This document shows positions 7,817 through 14,434 of a stretch of DNA of 24,928 nucleotides, piece after piece; the first letter of the stretch is position 1; the number at the start of each line of letters is the position of its first letter. The translations under genes and the position numbers were made by a program. The notes below the pieces were generated by a model. That model saw only the letters and a list, made by a program, of their open reading frames with translations. It did no database searches and was not told where the DNA came from. The stretch lies in NCBI GenBank assembly GCA_964519245.1, contig CAZFLK010000073.1, forward strand, positions 1 through 24,928, in the 5' to 3' direction. This DNA is from JAYPEY01 sp964519245 (GTDB lineage: Bacteria > Verrucomicrobiota > Verrucomicrobiia > Limisphaerales > JAYPEY01).

Positions 7817-8467
7817 TCAAAAGCCCACGTTGAAGCTCACGGTCACGCGTTGGTCGTAGAAGCCCTTGGTGATCATCGACTCGAAGGCGACGCCTGCGGC
7901 AATTTTGTCCGTGATTCGGGAACTGAAGCCTCCGCCGACGAGGACGTCTGTTTCACCCGCGGCCTGGCTGGAGGCGAAGTTGATGAGATCGCCGCCGTCG
8001 AACGGCAACCCCAGAGGGAGGCCTCCATTGTAAGAGGCGGCGTTCAGGGTGGTGAATGCATTGAGCGAGGCGAAGGGAGTGAAGTACTTGTTGATTGCGT
8101 AGTCGATCTGGAGGCTGTAGTGCGCGCTGGCGGTTTCATCCGCCATGTTGTTGGGAATGCGCAGTCCGATGTTAGCCAGCGCGTGCAGGTCTCCGAATCC
8201 TTTGCCGGCGGCGACGAAGAAGTCCCATTCACCCATGCCGTTTCCCTGGAAGACATCCTTCTCGCCGGTGGGTAATTCGACTTTCAGCCCGGGTGTCAGG
8301 ATGAACTGCTTGTCCTCGTTGTCGATCAGCGCATACTTCACTCCGGCGGCAAGGTCAGCGAAGCCTTGTTGATGGGCCAGCAGTTTCGGGTTCGCATCGA
8401 CGTAGCCGTCCTTGGTCGCGCCGGCCTGTCGTTTCTTGGCCTACTTTTGACTTGGCTTGCCGCCCAA
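7817..8467 (-). pseudogene. 5'-truncated outer-membrane beta-barrel gene with in-frame TAG
   Basis: The frame ends at TGA (7817-7819) with the product ending VTVSFNVGF, a terminal Phe as in outer-membrane barrels. Alternating strands such as GFADLAAGVKYALIDNE and QFILTPGLKVELPTGE resemble the MetA-like phenol-degradation/transporter barrels (PF13557-like). There is no signal peptide and no first strands. The homologous sequence appears to begin only about 40 codons before the first GTG, and upstream it runs into the safE stop at 8480-8482. A TAG lies in frame at 8441-8443, with coding-like residues on both sides (KPSQK before it, AKKRQAGATKDGYVD after it). The only start upstream of the TAG is TTG at 8467. 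Roughly 100 N-terminal residues seem lost whichever way TAG is read. Most likely a remnant; a function downstream of safE cannot be excluded. Confidence 0.6.
8441..8443 (-). other. In-frame TAG in the barrel remnant
   Basis: CTA on the plus strand reads TAG in the frame of the barrel gene, which is open on both sides from the safE TGA (8480-8482) to the final TGA (7817-7819). It is one of five TAG codons that meet a real reading frame in this window. Confidence 0.8.
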
Positions 8468-8479
8468 ACCTGAACGAGT

Positions 8480-9169
8480 TCAATGGCAGTCGATTGCAAA
8501 TGATCCGTCGTCGTTCAGCGAAGGGCTCAAGTAGGGGATGCCGAGGTCCATGCCGCGGAGAACGAGCATGATGCCGGCCAGGCCGATCAAGAGCGGGACA
8601 GCTTTGCGCGCGACAGGCGTCCACTGGAAGGCGAATCTCTGGCCGGCCAGCGAGATGGTAAGCAGCAGCGGCAGCGTGCCGATGCCGAATGCCAGCATGT
8701 AGGCAATGCCGGCCATTCGATCGCCAGCTGCGAGGGAGCCTGCGGCGGCCACATAGACCAGCCCGCAGGGCAGGAGGCCGTTCAGAGCTCCCAACAGGAA
8801 CCGCGCGGACGCGGTGTCGCGTCGGAGCAGGTTTCCGAATGCGCCTCGGATACCGGACAGGAAGCCGCCGACCGGAAATTGCCAAAGACGATTGGGCGTA
8901 AGCAGGAGCGTGAGTAGAATGGCGACGCCGGCGGCGATCGAGACCCAGCGCTGAAGGCCGATCAAGGCGAGGGATTCGCCGAGCCGTCCCAGCAGCAGCC
9001 CCAACAGCGCGTAGATTGTGAGCCGCCCGGCATGGTGAGTGAGTCGCTTGAGGAGCAGACTGGCGGGCTTCGTTCCGCCGCCTGGCAGGGCCAGCATCAA
9101 CGGACCGCACATGCCGGCGCAATGCAGGCTTCCGGCCAACCCGAGCAGGAATGCCGACCAGAGCATCAT
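8480..9169 (-). CDS. Sulfite exporter TauE/SafE-like membrane protein of the cbb3 cluster
   Basis: This 229-residue membrane protein belongs to the COG2836 branch of the TauE/SafE family that is habitually encoded beside cbb3 oxidase genes. It starts MMLWSAFLLGLAGSLHCAGM then CGP: the H16-C17, M20 and C21 set in the first helix could bind copper. A second conserved motif, LLGALNGLLPCGLVYVAAA, lies near the middle. About six to seven helices are visible. The family name implies sulfite export, but the context points to metal handling or cytochrome maturation; that is inference. ATG codons at 9169 and 9166 are both possible. Its start overlaps the end of a 22-codon mini-ORF that itself overlaps fixH. 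It ends IDCH with TGA. Confidence 0.88.
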   Translation of the reverse strand: MMLWSAFLLGLAGSLHCAGMCGPLMLALPGGGTKPASLLLKRLTHHAGRLTIYALLGLLLGRLGESLALIGLQRWVSIAAGVAILLTLLLTPNRLWQFPVGGFLSGIRGAFGNLLRRDTASARFLLGALNGLLPCGLVYVAAAGSLAAGDRMAGIAYMLAFGIGTLPLLLTISLAGQRFAFQWTPVARKAVPLLIGLAGIMLVLRGMDLGIPYLSPSLNDDGSFAIDCH

Positions 9170-9234
9170 GGCGGGGAGACCAAGGGAACGTCGGGCGTCG
9201 CGGCGCCGCCTTCGAGATGGCTCCGCGCGATCAT
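9166..9234 (-). CDS. 22-codon mini-ORF bridging fixH and safE
   Basis: ATG at 9232-9234 overlaps the fixH TGA as ATGA. The frame encodes 22 residues (MIARSHLEGGAATPDVPLVS, then two prolines) and ends in a TGA (9166-9168) that overlaps the safE ATG as ATGA. It therefore fills the only coding gap between two otherwise uncoupled genes. It most likely works as a translational coupler if it is translated at all. The peptide itself has no recognisable domain. Confidence 0.4.
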   Translation of the reverse strand: MIARSHLEGGAATPDVPLVSPP

Positions 9235-9707
9235 GATTTCGGTTCGATGACCACGGAATCGCGGAAGAGATACTCCTTGCCGTCTGCGGTCCATTGCATC
9301 CGCAAGCGCCAGAAGCCGGTCTCGAGGTCGGCGACGTCAATCGTCTGCCTGCCGTCGGCCCGGGGTTTCAGCGGCGCGGTGAAATCCAGGTCCTTGTTGG
9401 AGGGGCGGTAGAACTCGACGGTCCCGTTGAACCCGGCATCGACCAGGGAACGGGGCACGCGTAGTTCGACGGATTGCGTCTCAGGCTGAAAGCGGATGCT
9501 GATCTCGTCCCGGAACGCCCCGGCATTGTTTGCCTGGTTGATGTCCTGTTGGAACCGCAGTTCCTTCTCGTAATAATCCTTGGTCACCAACTGCATGTCC
9601 TGGCCGATGGCGAAGGTGACAAAGGCGGCGATCGTGGCGATCAGGAAGATGAGGAAGCCGAGGATCGACCAGGGCCAGGGATTGAAGGCGGAGGCTTTGC
9701 TGCTCAT
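9231..9707 (-). CDS. fixH: FixH/CcoH family cbb3 assembly protein
   Basis: The 158-residue protein matches FixH (CcoH), a single-pass membrane factor needed to assemble or stabilise cbb3 oxidase with CcoI. It opens with a short cytoplasmic stretch and one membrane helix (about 11-36, PWSILGFLIFLIATIAAFVT). Then come the family motif DMQLVTKDYYEKELRFQQDI and a periplasmic beta-rich domain ending in WRLRMQWTADGKEYLF. The ATG at 9707 overlaps the ccoG TGA by four bases. A longer frame upstream lies inside ccoG and is not real. Length is normal for the family. Confidence 0.92.
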   Translation of the reverse strand: MSSKASAFNPWPWSILGFLIFLIATIAAFVTFAIGQDMQLVTKDYYEKELRFQQDINQANNAGAFRDEISIRFQPETQSVELRVPRSLVDAGFNGTVEFYRPSNKDLDFTAPLKPRADGRQTIDVADLETGFWRLRMQWTADGKEYLFRDSVVIEPKS

Positions 9708-11197
9708 GGCTGTTTTCCTTGTTCGGCCTGTGTTCGGGGACCGATGAATGCGGTCTTGATCGTCTCGAGTTTCTTGTCGCCGGAATAGACGCCGATCACG
9801 AGATCCGTGCGGCGTCCGGTCAGGAGTTCCGGGGCAATTTCGATGAGGGCCGAGGATTCGGCCAACCCCTCGCTGGGGGTCACCAGATCCTTGCCGCCCA
9901 TGATCGTGATGTCGCCGGCGAGGTTCTCGAGGCGCATCTCGATCGGGATGTCGTGCGATGTCTTGTTGGCGATCTTGAGAGTGTAAAGGTTGGCGATCAC
10001 CCCTGGTTTGGTTTGGTGGAACAGCCCGCCGGTCGCGCGAAGCAGGGTGGTCTCCACTTCGGAACGGGTGAAAGAGAGGACCAGAAACAGGGCGATCAGT
10101 CCGGTGAGGAAGACGGAGTAGAGACGCATGCGCGCGGTGAAGCGAAAGGGTTCGCCCTTCTCGATGCTGTTCAGGGACGCGTAGCGAATCAGGCCCTTGG
10201 GGCGGTCCACCTTCTCCATGATGCTGTCGCAGGCGTCCATGCAGGCGGTGCAGTTGACGCACTCCATCTGCAGGCCGTCCCGGATGTCGATGCCGGTCGG
10301 GCAGACTGCGACGCATTGGTGACAATTGACGCAATCGCCGAGGCCTTCTTCCTGACGTTCGTCCCAGGATTGTTTGCGGTTCAGTCGTCCGCGGCCTTCC
10401 CCGCGTTTGTGGTCGTAGGCGACAATCATGGAATTCTCATCCAGCATCGCGGATTGGAAACGGCCGTAGGGGCAGATGAAGGTGCAGGCCTGCTCGCGGA
10501 AGCGGGCGAAGATCAGGTAGAAGAGCATGGTGAACGCCACCATGAATCCGAGCCCGACGAGGTGTTCGCGGGGATCGTCGGTGATGATGTCGAACAACTG
10601 TTCGCTGCCGATGATGTAGCTGAACAGGGTGTTGCCGATTAGGAAGGAGAGGGCGAGGAAGACGACGTGCTTGAAGACCCGTTTGACGATCTTCTTTCCG
10701 GTCCAGGGGGCGGCTTCCAGCGAGAGTTGGGCGGGGGCGTCGCCATCGATGAGATACTCGATCTTGCGGAAGACCATTTCCATGAGTACCGTCTGGGGGC
10801 AGGTCCAGCCGCACCAAAGTCGGCCGAAGGCGGTGGTGAAGACGACGATGCCCATGAAGAAGCAGAGCATTGCGACCGCAAAGATGATGGTGTCCTGCGG
10901 CCAGTAGATCTGGCCGAGGATGGAGAACCGCCGTTCGACGATGTTGATCATCAACAGCGGATTGCCGTTGATGCGGATGAACGGCCCCGTGAACATCACC
11001 GCCAACAGCAGCCAACTGAGCCACGTTCGCTTGTCGTAATAGCTTCCGCAGGGCTTCTTGGGATGGAGAATGCGGCGGTTTCCATCCTTGTCGAAGGTCG
11101 CCAGATGATCGCGATGGTCCTCCCAATCGATTTCCTTGACGACGGAGTTGTCTGCGGCGCTCTCAGGCGGTTGCGGCTGGTTGGCGGCGGTGTTCAC
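9704..11197 (-). CDS. ccoG: Cytochrome oxidase accessory protein, 2x[4Fe-4S] ferredoxin type
   Basis: The 497-residue CcoG (RdxA/FixG) is a membrane iron-sulfur protein thought to act in copper reduction during cbb3 assembly. Features seen: several N-terminal helices with RLWCGWTCPQTVLMEMVFRK and ACTFICPYGRFQSAMLDE, then a double ferredoxin motif CVNCHQCVAVCPTGIDIRDG and MECVNCTACMDACD, a further helix, and a C-terminal Ig-like FixG domain. No ATG is available near the N-terminus; the GTG at 11195-11197 is the only sensible start. That GTG forms a GTGA overlap with the TGA that ccoP reaches if its TAG is read through. The end overlaps fixH by four bases. Confidence 0.95.
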   Translation of the reverse strand: MNTAANQPQPPESAADNSVVKEIDWEDHRDHLATFDKDGNRRILHPKKPCGSYYDKRTWLSWLLLAVMFTGPFIRINGNPLLMINIVERRFSILGQIYWPQDTIIFAVAMLCFFMGIVVFTTAFGRLWCGWTCPQTVLMEMVFRKIEYLIDGDAPAQLSLEAAPWTGKKIVKRVFKHVVFLALSFLIGNTLFSYIIGSEQLFDIITDDPREHLVGLGFMVAFTMLFYLIFARFREQACTFICPYGRFQSAMLDENSMIVAYDHKRGEGRGRLNRKQSWDERQEEGLGDCVNCHQCVAVCPTGIDIRDGLQMECVNCTACMDACDSIMEKVDRPKGLIRYASLNSIEKGEPFRFTARMRLYSVFLTGLIALFLVLSFTRSEVETTLLRATGGLFHQTKPGVIANLYTLKIANKTSHDIPIEMRLENLAGDITIMGGKDLVTPSEGLAESSALIEIAPELLTGRRTDLVIGVYSGDKKLETIKTAFIGPRTQAEQGKQP

Positions 11198-11232
11198 GGC
11201 GGTACGGCAGGTTGAGGTTTGCTGACGGGGCG

Positions 11233-11793
11233 CTATTCAAAGTCGCTGGGACCGGTGTCTGCGGCGGGCGCCTGGTCCTCGCGGGGTTTGGGATTCGGCG
11301 GGTCGGTTCCGCGGAACTGGTAGATGTAGCTGGCCACGGCCTTGATCTCGCTGGGTTTGAGCATGCTCTTCCAAGCCAGCATGCCCTTCTCCGGATTGCC
11401 GTTGATGATGATCTTCAGGTTGTCCACGTAATTGGAGCCGTGGATCCAGAAGTCGTCGCACAGGTTGGGGCCGACCAGACCGCCGCCTTCGGGACGATGG
11501 CAGGGAGCGCACATGGTGGTGTAGACCCGCTTGCCGTCGTCGAGGACGGCGGTCTCTTCCGAGGGCTCAAGCGAGCCGAGGCTGGCTTCGAATGCCTGGA
11601 TGGCCTTCTGCTTCAGGGCTTCTCCTGCTGCGTATTCCTTCTCGTAGGCGGCGGCTTGGAGGTCTCCCTTGCCGAGCACATGGTAGTAGCCCATGTAGAC
11701 GACGGAGAAGATGATGGTCAGGTAGAACAGCCAGACCCACCACTTCGGCAGGAAGTTGTCCAGTTCGCGGATGCCGTCCGCTTCGTGTTCCAT
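11233..11793 (-). CDS. ccoP: cbb3 oxidase cytochrome c subunit CcoP (mono-haem), ending at TAG
   Basis: CcoP carries electrons to the oxidase core from the periplasmic side. This 186-residue form has the FixP N-terminal region (EHEADGIRELDNFLPKWWV) with one membrane helix (about 19-38), then a single cytochrome c domain: CAPCH at 95-99 and probable axial Met138 in EKGMLAW. Canonical proteobacterial CcoP has two haem domains, so this is the short type. The ATG at 11793 is used; a TTG one codon earlier is less likely. As standard code it ends at TAG (11233-11235). If TAG is sense, 13 more residues follow (X then RPVSKPQPAVPP) to TGA at 11194-11196, overlapping the ccoG GTG. That would make a 199-residue protein, coordinates 11194-11793. 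Confidence 0.93.
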   Translation of the reverse strand: MEHEADGIRELDNFLPKWWVWLFYLTIIFSVVYMGYYHVLGKGDLQAAAYEKEYAAGEALKQKAIQAFEASLGSLEPSEETAVLDDGKRVYTTMCAPCHRPEGGGLVGPNLCDDFWIHGSNYVDNLKIIINGNPEKGMLAWKSMLKPSEIKAVASYIYQFRGTDPPNPKPREDQAPAADTGPSDFE

Positions 11794-11812
11794 CAACAGG
11801 GGGGCTTTTTCG

Positions 11813-12007
11813 TCACTCCTGGTCTGTTTCTCCTTTCGCGGCTGGGGAATCTTCGTCCAACGGCAGCGAGCTCATGTTGTCGAGGAAGGGTTTTCTCAAC
11901 GCCATGGCCCACAGCAGGGAGCCGGTGAACACGGTGAAAAAGAGGCAGATCGAAATCACGCCGTAGATTCCGACGCCTCCGATGTCTGTCAGCACGTTCT
12001 TGATCAT
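11813..12007 (-). CDS. ccoQ: Small cbb3 subunit CcoQ-like
   Basis: This 64-residue single-helix protein lies between ccoNO and ccoP, where ccoQ is expected. The helix spans about residues 12-36 (GIYGVISICLFFTVFTGSLL), followed by the short motif WAMALRKPFLDNMSSLPLDE and an acidic tail. CcoQ proteins stabilise the complex and are poorly conserved, so the call rests on size, topology and position. The ATG at 12007 has an AGGA about 12 bases upstream. TGA stop; 19 bases to ccoP. Confidence 0.8.
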   Translation of the reverse strand: MIKNVLTDIGGVGIYGVISICLFFTVFTGSLLWAMALRKPFLDNMSSLPLDEDSPAAKGETDQE

Positions 12008-12044
12008 GTCAGGGGTTCCTTTCGCGGATTCTTGTTCATTTCCA

Positions 12045-14249
12045 TCATTCGAATGAGCCTTGGTCGGGCATGGGTTCCATTGGCGCGGCCGGCATGGGGG
12101 GCGCGGCCGGGGCCGCGAGCGGATTCGGGGCGCCGCCGCTGATATCCGTGCCGAGCCGCTGCAGGTAGGCGATCAGCGCGATGATCTCGCGATCGGGTTC
12201 CGCCTCGACCATGCCGAACTGGAGGTTCTGGACGACGGTTTCCGCCTGCGCCTCCAACTCGGCGAGGGCGTCGTTCTCGAAACCCTCCGGGTAAGGAACG
12301 CCGATTTTGCGGAGCGCCTTGATGCGGGCGGGCAGGGGGGAGGTGTCCAGTTCCTGGGTCAGCAACCAGGGGTAGCGGGGCATGATTGAACCCGGCGAGG
12401 TGGACGTGGGGTCCTCCATGTGGTTGTAGTGCCAGGCGTCGGGATACTTGCCGCCGACGCGATGCAGGTCGGGTCCGGTGCGCTTGGAGCCCCAGAGGAA
12501 GGGGTGGTCGTAGACGTACTCGCCGGCTTTGGAGTATTCGCCGTAGCGTTCTGTTTCGGAGCGGAACGGGCGAATCATCTGGGAATGGCAGCCCACGCAG
12601 CCCTCCCGGATGTAGATATCACGGCCGAGAAGCTCCAACGCGGTGTAGGGTTTCACAGCCTCGATGGTCGGCACGTTGCTCTTGATGAGGTAGAGGGGCA
12701 CGATCTCAACCAAACCGCCGATGGCGACCGCCACGAAGGTCAGCACGGAGAAGGTCAGCGGCTTGACCTCGAGCCAGCGATGCTTGTAGGGGTGAGGGGC
12801 TTCCGAGTCGCTCTCGTCCTTCTTCTTGAGCGGCGGGGCCTGGGCCTCGGTGTCGGGTTCGAACTGGCCCTGTTTGGCGGTTTTCAGGAGGTTCCAGACC
12901 ATGATCAACACGCCGGCGATGTAGAGGGATCCGCCGACGGCGCGGAGCTTATACATGGGGATGAGCTGCGTGACGGTTTCGAGGAAGTTCGGATACTTCA
13001 TGAAGCCGTCTTCCGTGAACTGCTTCCACATCAGGCCCTGGGTGACGCCGGCCCAATACATGGGGATGATGTAGAACATCATGCCGAGGAGCGCGACCCA
13101 GAAGTGCCAGTTGGCCAGTTTGATGGAATGCAGCTTGGTGTTGTAGAGCTTCGGCACCAGCCAATAGAGCATGCTGAAGGTGAGGAAGCCGTTCCAGCCG
13201 AGCGCGCCGGTGTGCACGTGGGCGATCGTCCAGTCGGTGTAGTGGGAGAGCGAGTTGACGCTCTTGATGGAGAGCATCGGGCCCTCGAGCGTGGCCATGC
13301 CGTAGGCGGTGACGGCCACGACCATGAACTTGAGCATGGGATCCTGGCGGACCTTGTCCCAGGCCCCGCGGAGGGTGAGCAAACCGTTGAGCATGCCGCC
13401 CCAGGAAGGCGCGATCAGCATCAGGGAGAAGACCATGCCCAACGATTGAGCCCAGTCGGGCAGGGCGGTAAAGAGCAGGTGGTGCGGTCCCGCCCAGATG
13501 TAGAGGAAGATCAACGCCCAGAAATGGATGATGGAAAGGCGGTAGGAAAACACGGGGCGGTTGGCCGCTTTCGGCAGGAAGTAGTACATCAGCCCGAGGT
13601 AGGGCGTGGTCAGGAAGAACGCCACGGCGTTGTGCGCATACCACCATTGGACCAGGGCGTCCTGGACGCCGGCGTAGATGGAGTAACTCTTCATCCAACC
13701 GGCCGGCATTTCCAGCGAGTTGAAGATGTGCAGCATGGCGATGGTCAGCGAGGTGGCGATATAGAACCAGATCGCGACGTACATGTGCTTCTCCCGTCGT
13801 TTTGCAATGGTGCCGAACAGGTTGATTGAGAACACAACCCAGACCACGGCGATGGCGATGTCGATCGGCCATTCAAGCTCGGCGTATTCCTTGCTGGTGG
13901 TGGCGCCCAAGGCGAGGGAAACCGCCGCGGAAACGATGATGCCCTGCCAGCCCCAGAAATTGATCCAGCTCAACCGGTCGTTGAACATCCTCGCCTTGCA
14001 GAGTCTCTGAAGGGAATAGTAGATGCCCATGAACATGCCGTTGCCGACGAAGGCGAAGATGACGGCGTTGGTGTGGATGGGGCGCAGCCTGCCAAAGGTC
14101 ACGTAGGACAGGTCGAGGTTCGCGTTCGGGAAGAACAGCTGCACCGCTGCGAGCAATCCGGCGCACATGCCGACCACGCCCCACACCACCGTGGCGATGG
14201 CGAAGGCGCGCACTATTCGATTGTCGTATTTGAAGGTATCGACGTTCAT
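12045..14249 (-). CDS. ccoNO: Fused cbb3 oxidase subunits I and II (CcoN-CcoO)
   Basis: One 734-residue frame joins the catalytic subunit CcoN (about 1-470) to the mono-haem cytochrome CcoO (about 490-734). In CcoN the expected ligands are in place: His59 (RLRPIHTN) and His346 for low-spin haem b; His206 (WWYAHN), His256 and His257 (AGPHHL) for CuB; Tyr250 as the likely cross-linked tyrosine; and His344 for haem b3. The numbering is one less than that of the Pseudomonas stutzeri enzyme as I recall it. A charged linker (QAPPLKKKDESDSEAP) precedes the CcoO anchor helix (about 498-522). CcoO has CVGCH at 551-555 and a Met ligand in PGSIMPRYPW. The C-terminal tail is Ala/Pro/Met-rich. ATGA overlap with ccoS. 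Fused CcoNO is known in Bacteroidetes and some PVC bacteria. Confidence 0.97.
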   Translation of the reverse strand: MNVDTFKYDNRIVRAFAIATVVWGVVGMCAGLLAAVQLFFPNANLDLSYVTFGRLRPIHTNAVIFAFVGNGMFMGIYYSLQRLCKARMFNDRLSWINFWGWQGIIVSAAVSLALGATTSKEYAELEWPIDIAIAVVWVVFSINLFGTIAKRREKHMYVAIWFYIATSLTIAMLHIFNSLEMPAGWMKSYSIYAGVQDALVQWWYAHNAVAFFLTTPYLGLMYYFLPKAANRPVFSYRLSIIHFWALIFLYIWAGPHHLLFTALPDWAQSLGMVFSLMLIAPSWGGMLNGLLTLRGAWDKVRQDPMLKFMVVAVTAYGMATLEGPMLSIKSVNSLSHYTDWTIAHVHTGALGWNGFLTFSMLYWLVPKLYNTKLHSIKLANWHFWVALLGMMFYIIPMYWAGVTQGLMWKQFTEDGFMKYPNFLETVTQLIPMYKLRAVGGSLYIAGVLIMVWNLLKTAKQGQFEPDTEAQAPPLKKKDESDSEAPHPYKHRWLEVKPLTFSVLTFVAVAIGGLVEIVPLYLIKSNVPTIEAVKPYTALELLGRDIYIREGCVGCHSQMIRPFRSETERYGEYSKAGEYVYDHPFLWGSKRTGPDLHRVGGKYPDAWHYNHMEDPTSTSPGSIMPRYPWLLTQELDTSPLPARIKALRKIGVPYPEGFENDALAELEAQAETVVQNLQFGMVEAEPDREIIALIAYLQRLGTDISGGAPNPLAAPAAPPMPAAPMEPMPDQGSFE

Positions 14250-14434
14250 GGGTCTTGTTTGGGTTCTTTGTTTGTTTCTAGGGAAATGGAATCATCCGCG
14301 GCCTCGGTCAGGACGCGAATGGACGGGGTGGTGGTATCGTCGAACTGGCCGCTGCGAACGGCCCAGATGAAGCCGCCGAGGAACAGGACGGCGAATCCGA
14401 CGCTGGCGATGACCAGGATCATGATCACGTTCAT
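14246..14434 (-). CDS. ccoS: cbb3 oxidase assembly protein CcoS
   Basis: CcoS is a 62-residue single-helix membrane protein needed to insert haem and copper cofactors into cbb3 oxidase. The sequence starts MNVIMILVIASVGFAVLFLG, then GFIWAVRSGQFDDTTTPSIRVL, the family's hallmark 'FxWAVRSGQFDD' end of helix, and finishes with an acidic tail. The start overlaps the ccoI TGA (ATGA) and the end overlaps the ccoNO ATG (ATGA), so it is coupled on both sides. Confidence 0.93.
   Translation of the reverse strand: MNVIMILVIASVGFAVLFLGGFIWAVRSGQFDDTTTPSIRVLTEAADDSISLETNKEPKQDP

Noticed and set aside
12420..13829. 469-codon open frame on the plus strand
   Set aside because: It is the antisense shadow of ccoNO in a GC-rich sequence; its translation is His/Glu/Gly/Val-rich with no domain, while the minus strand has all oxidase ligands.
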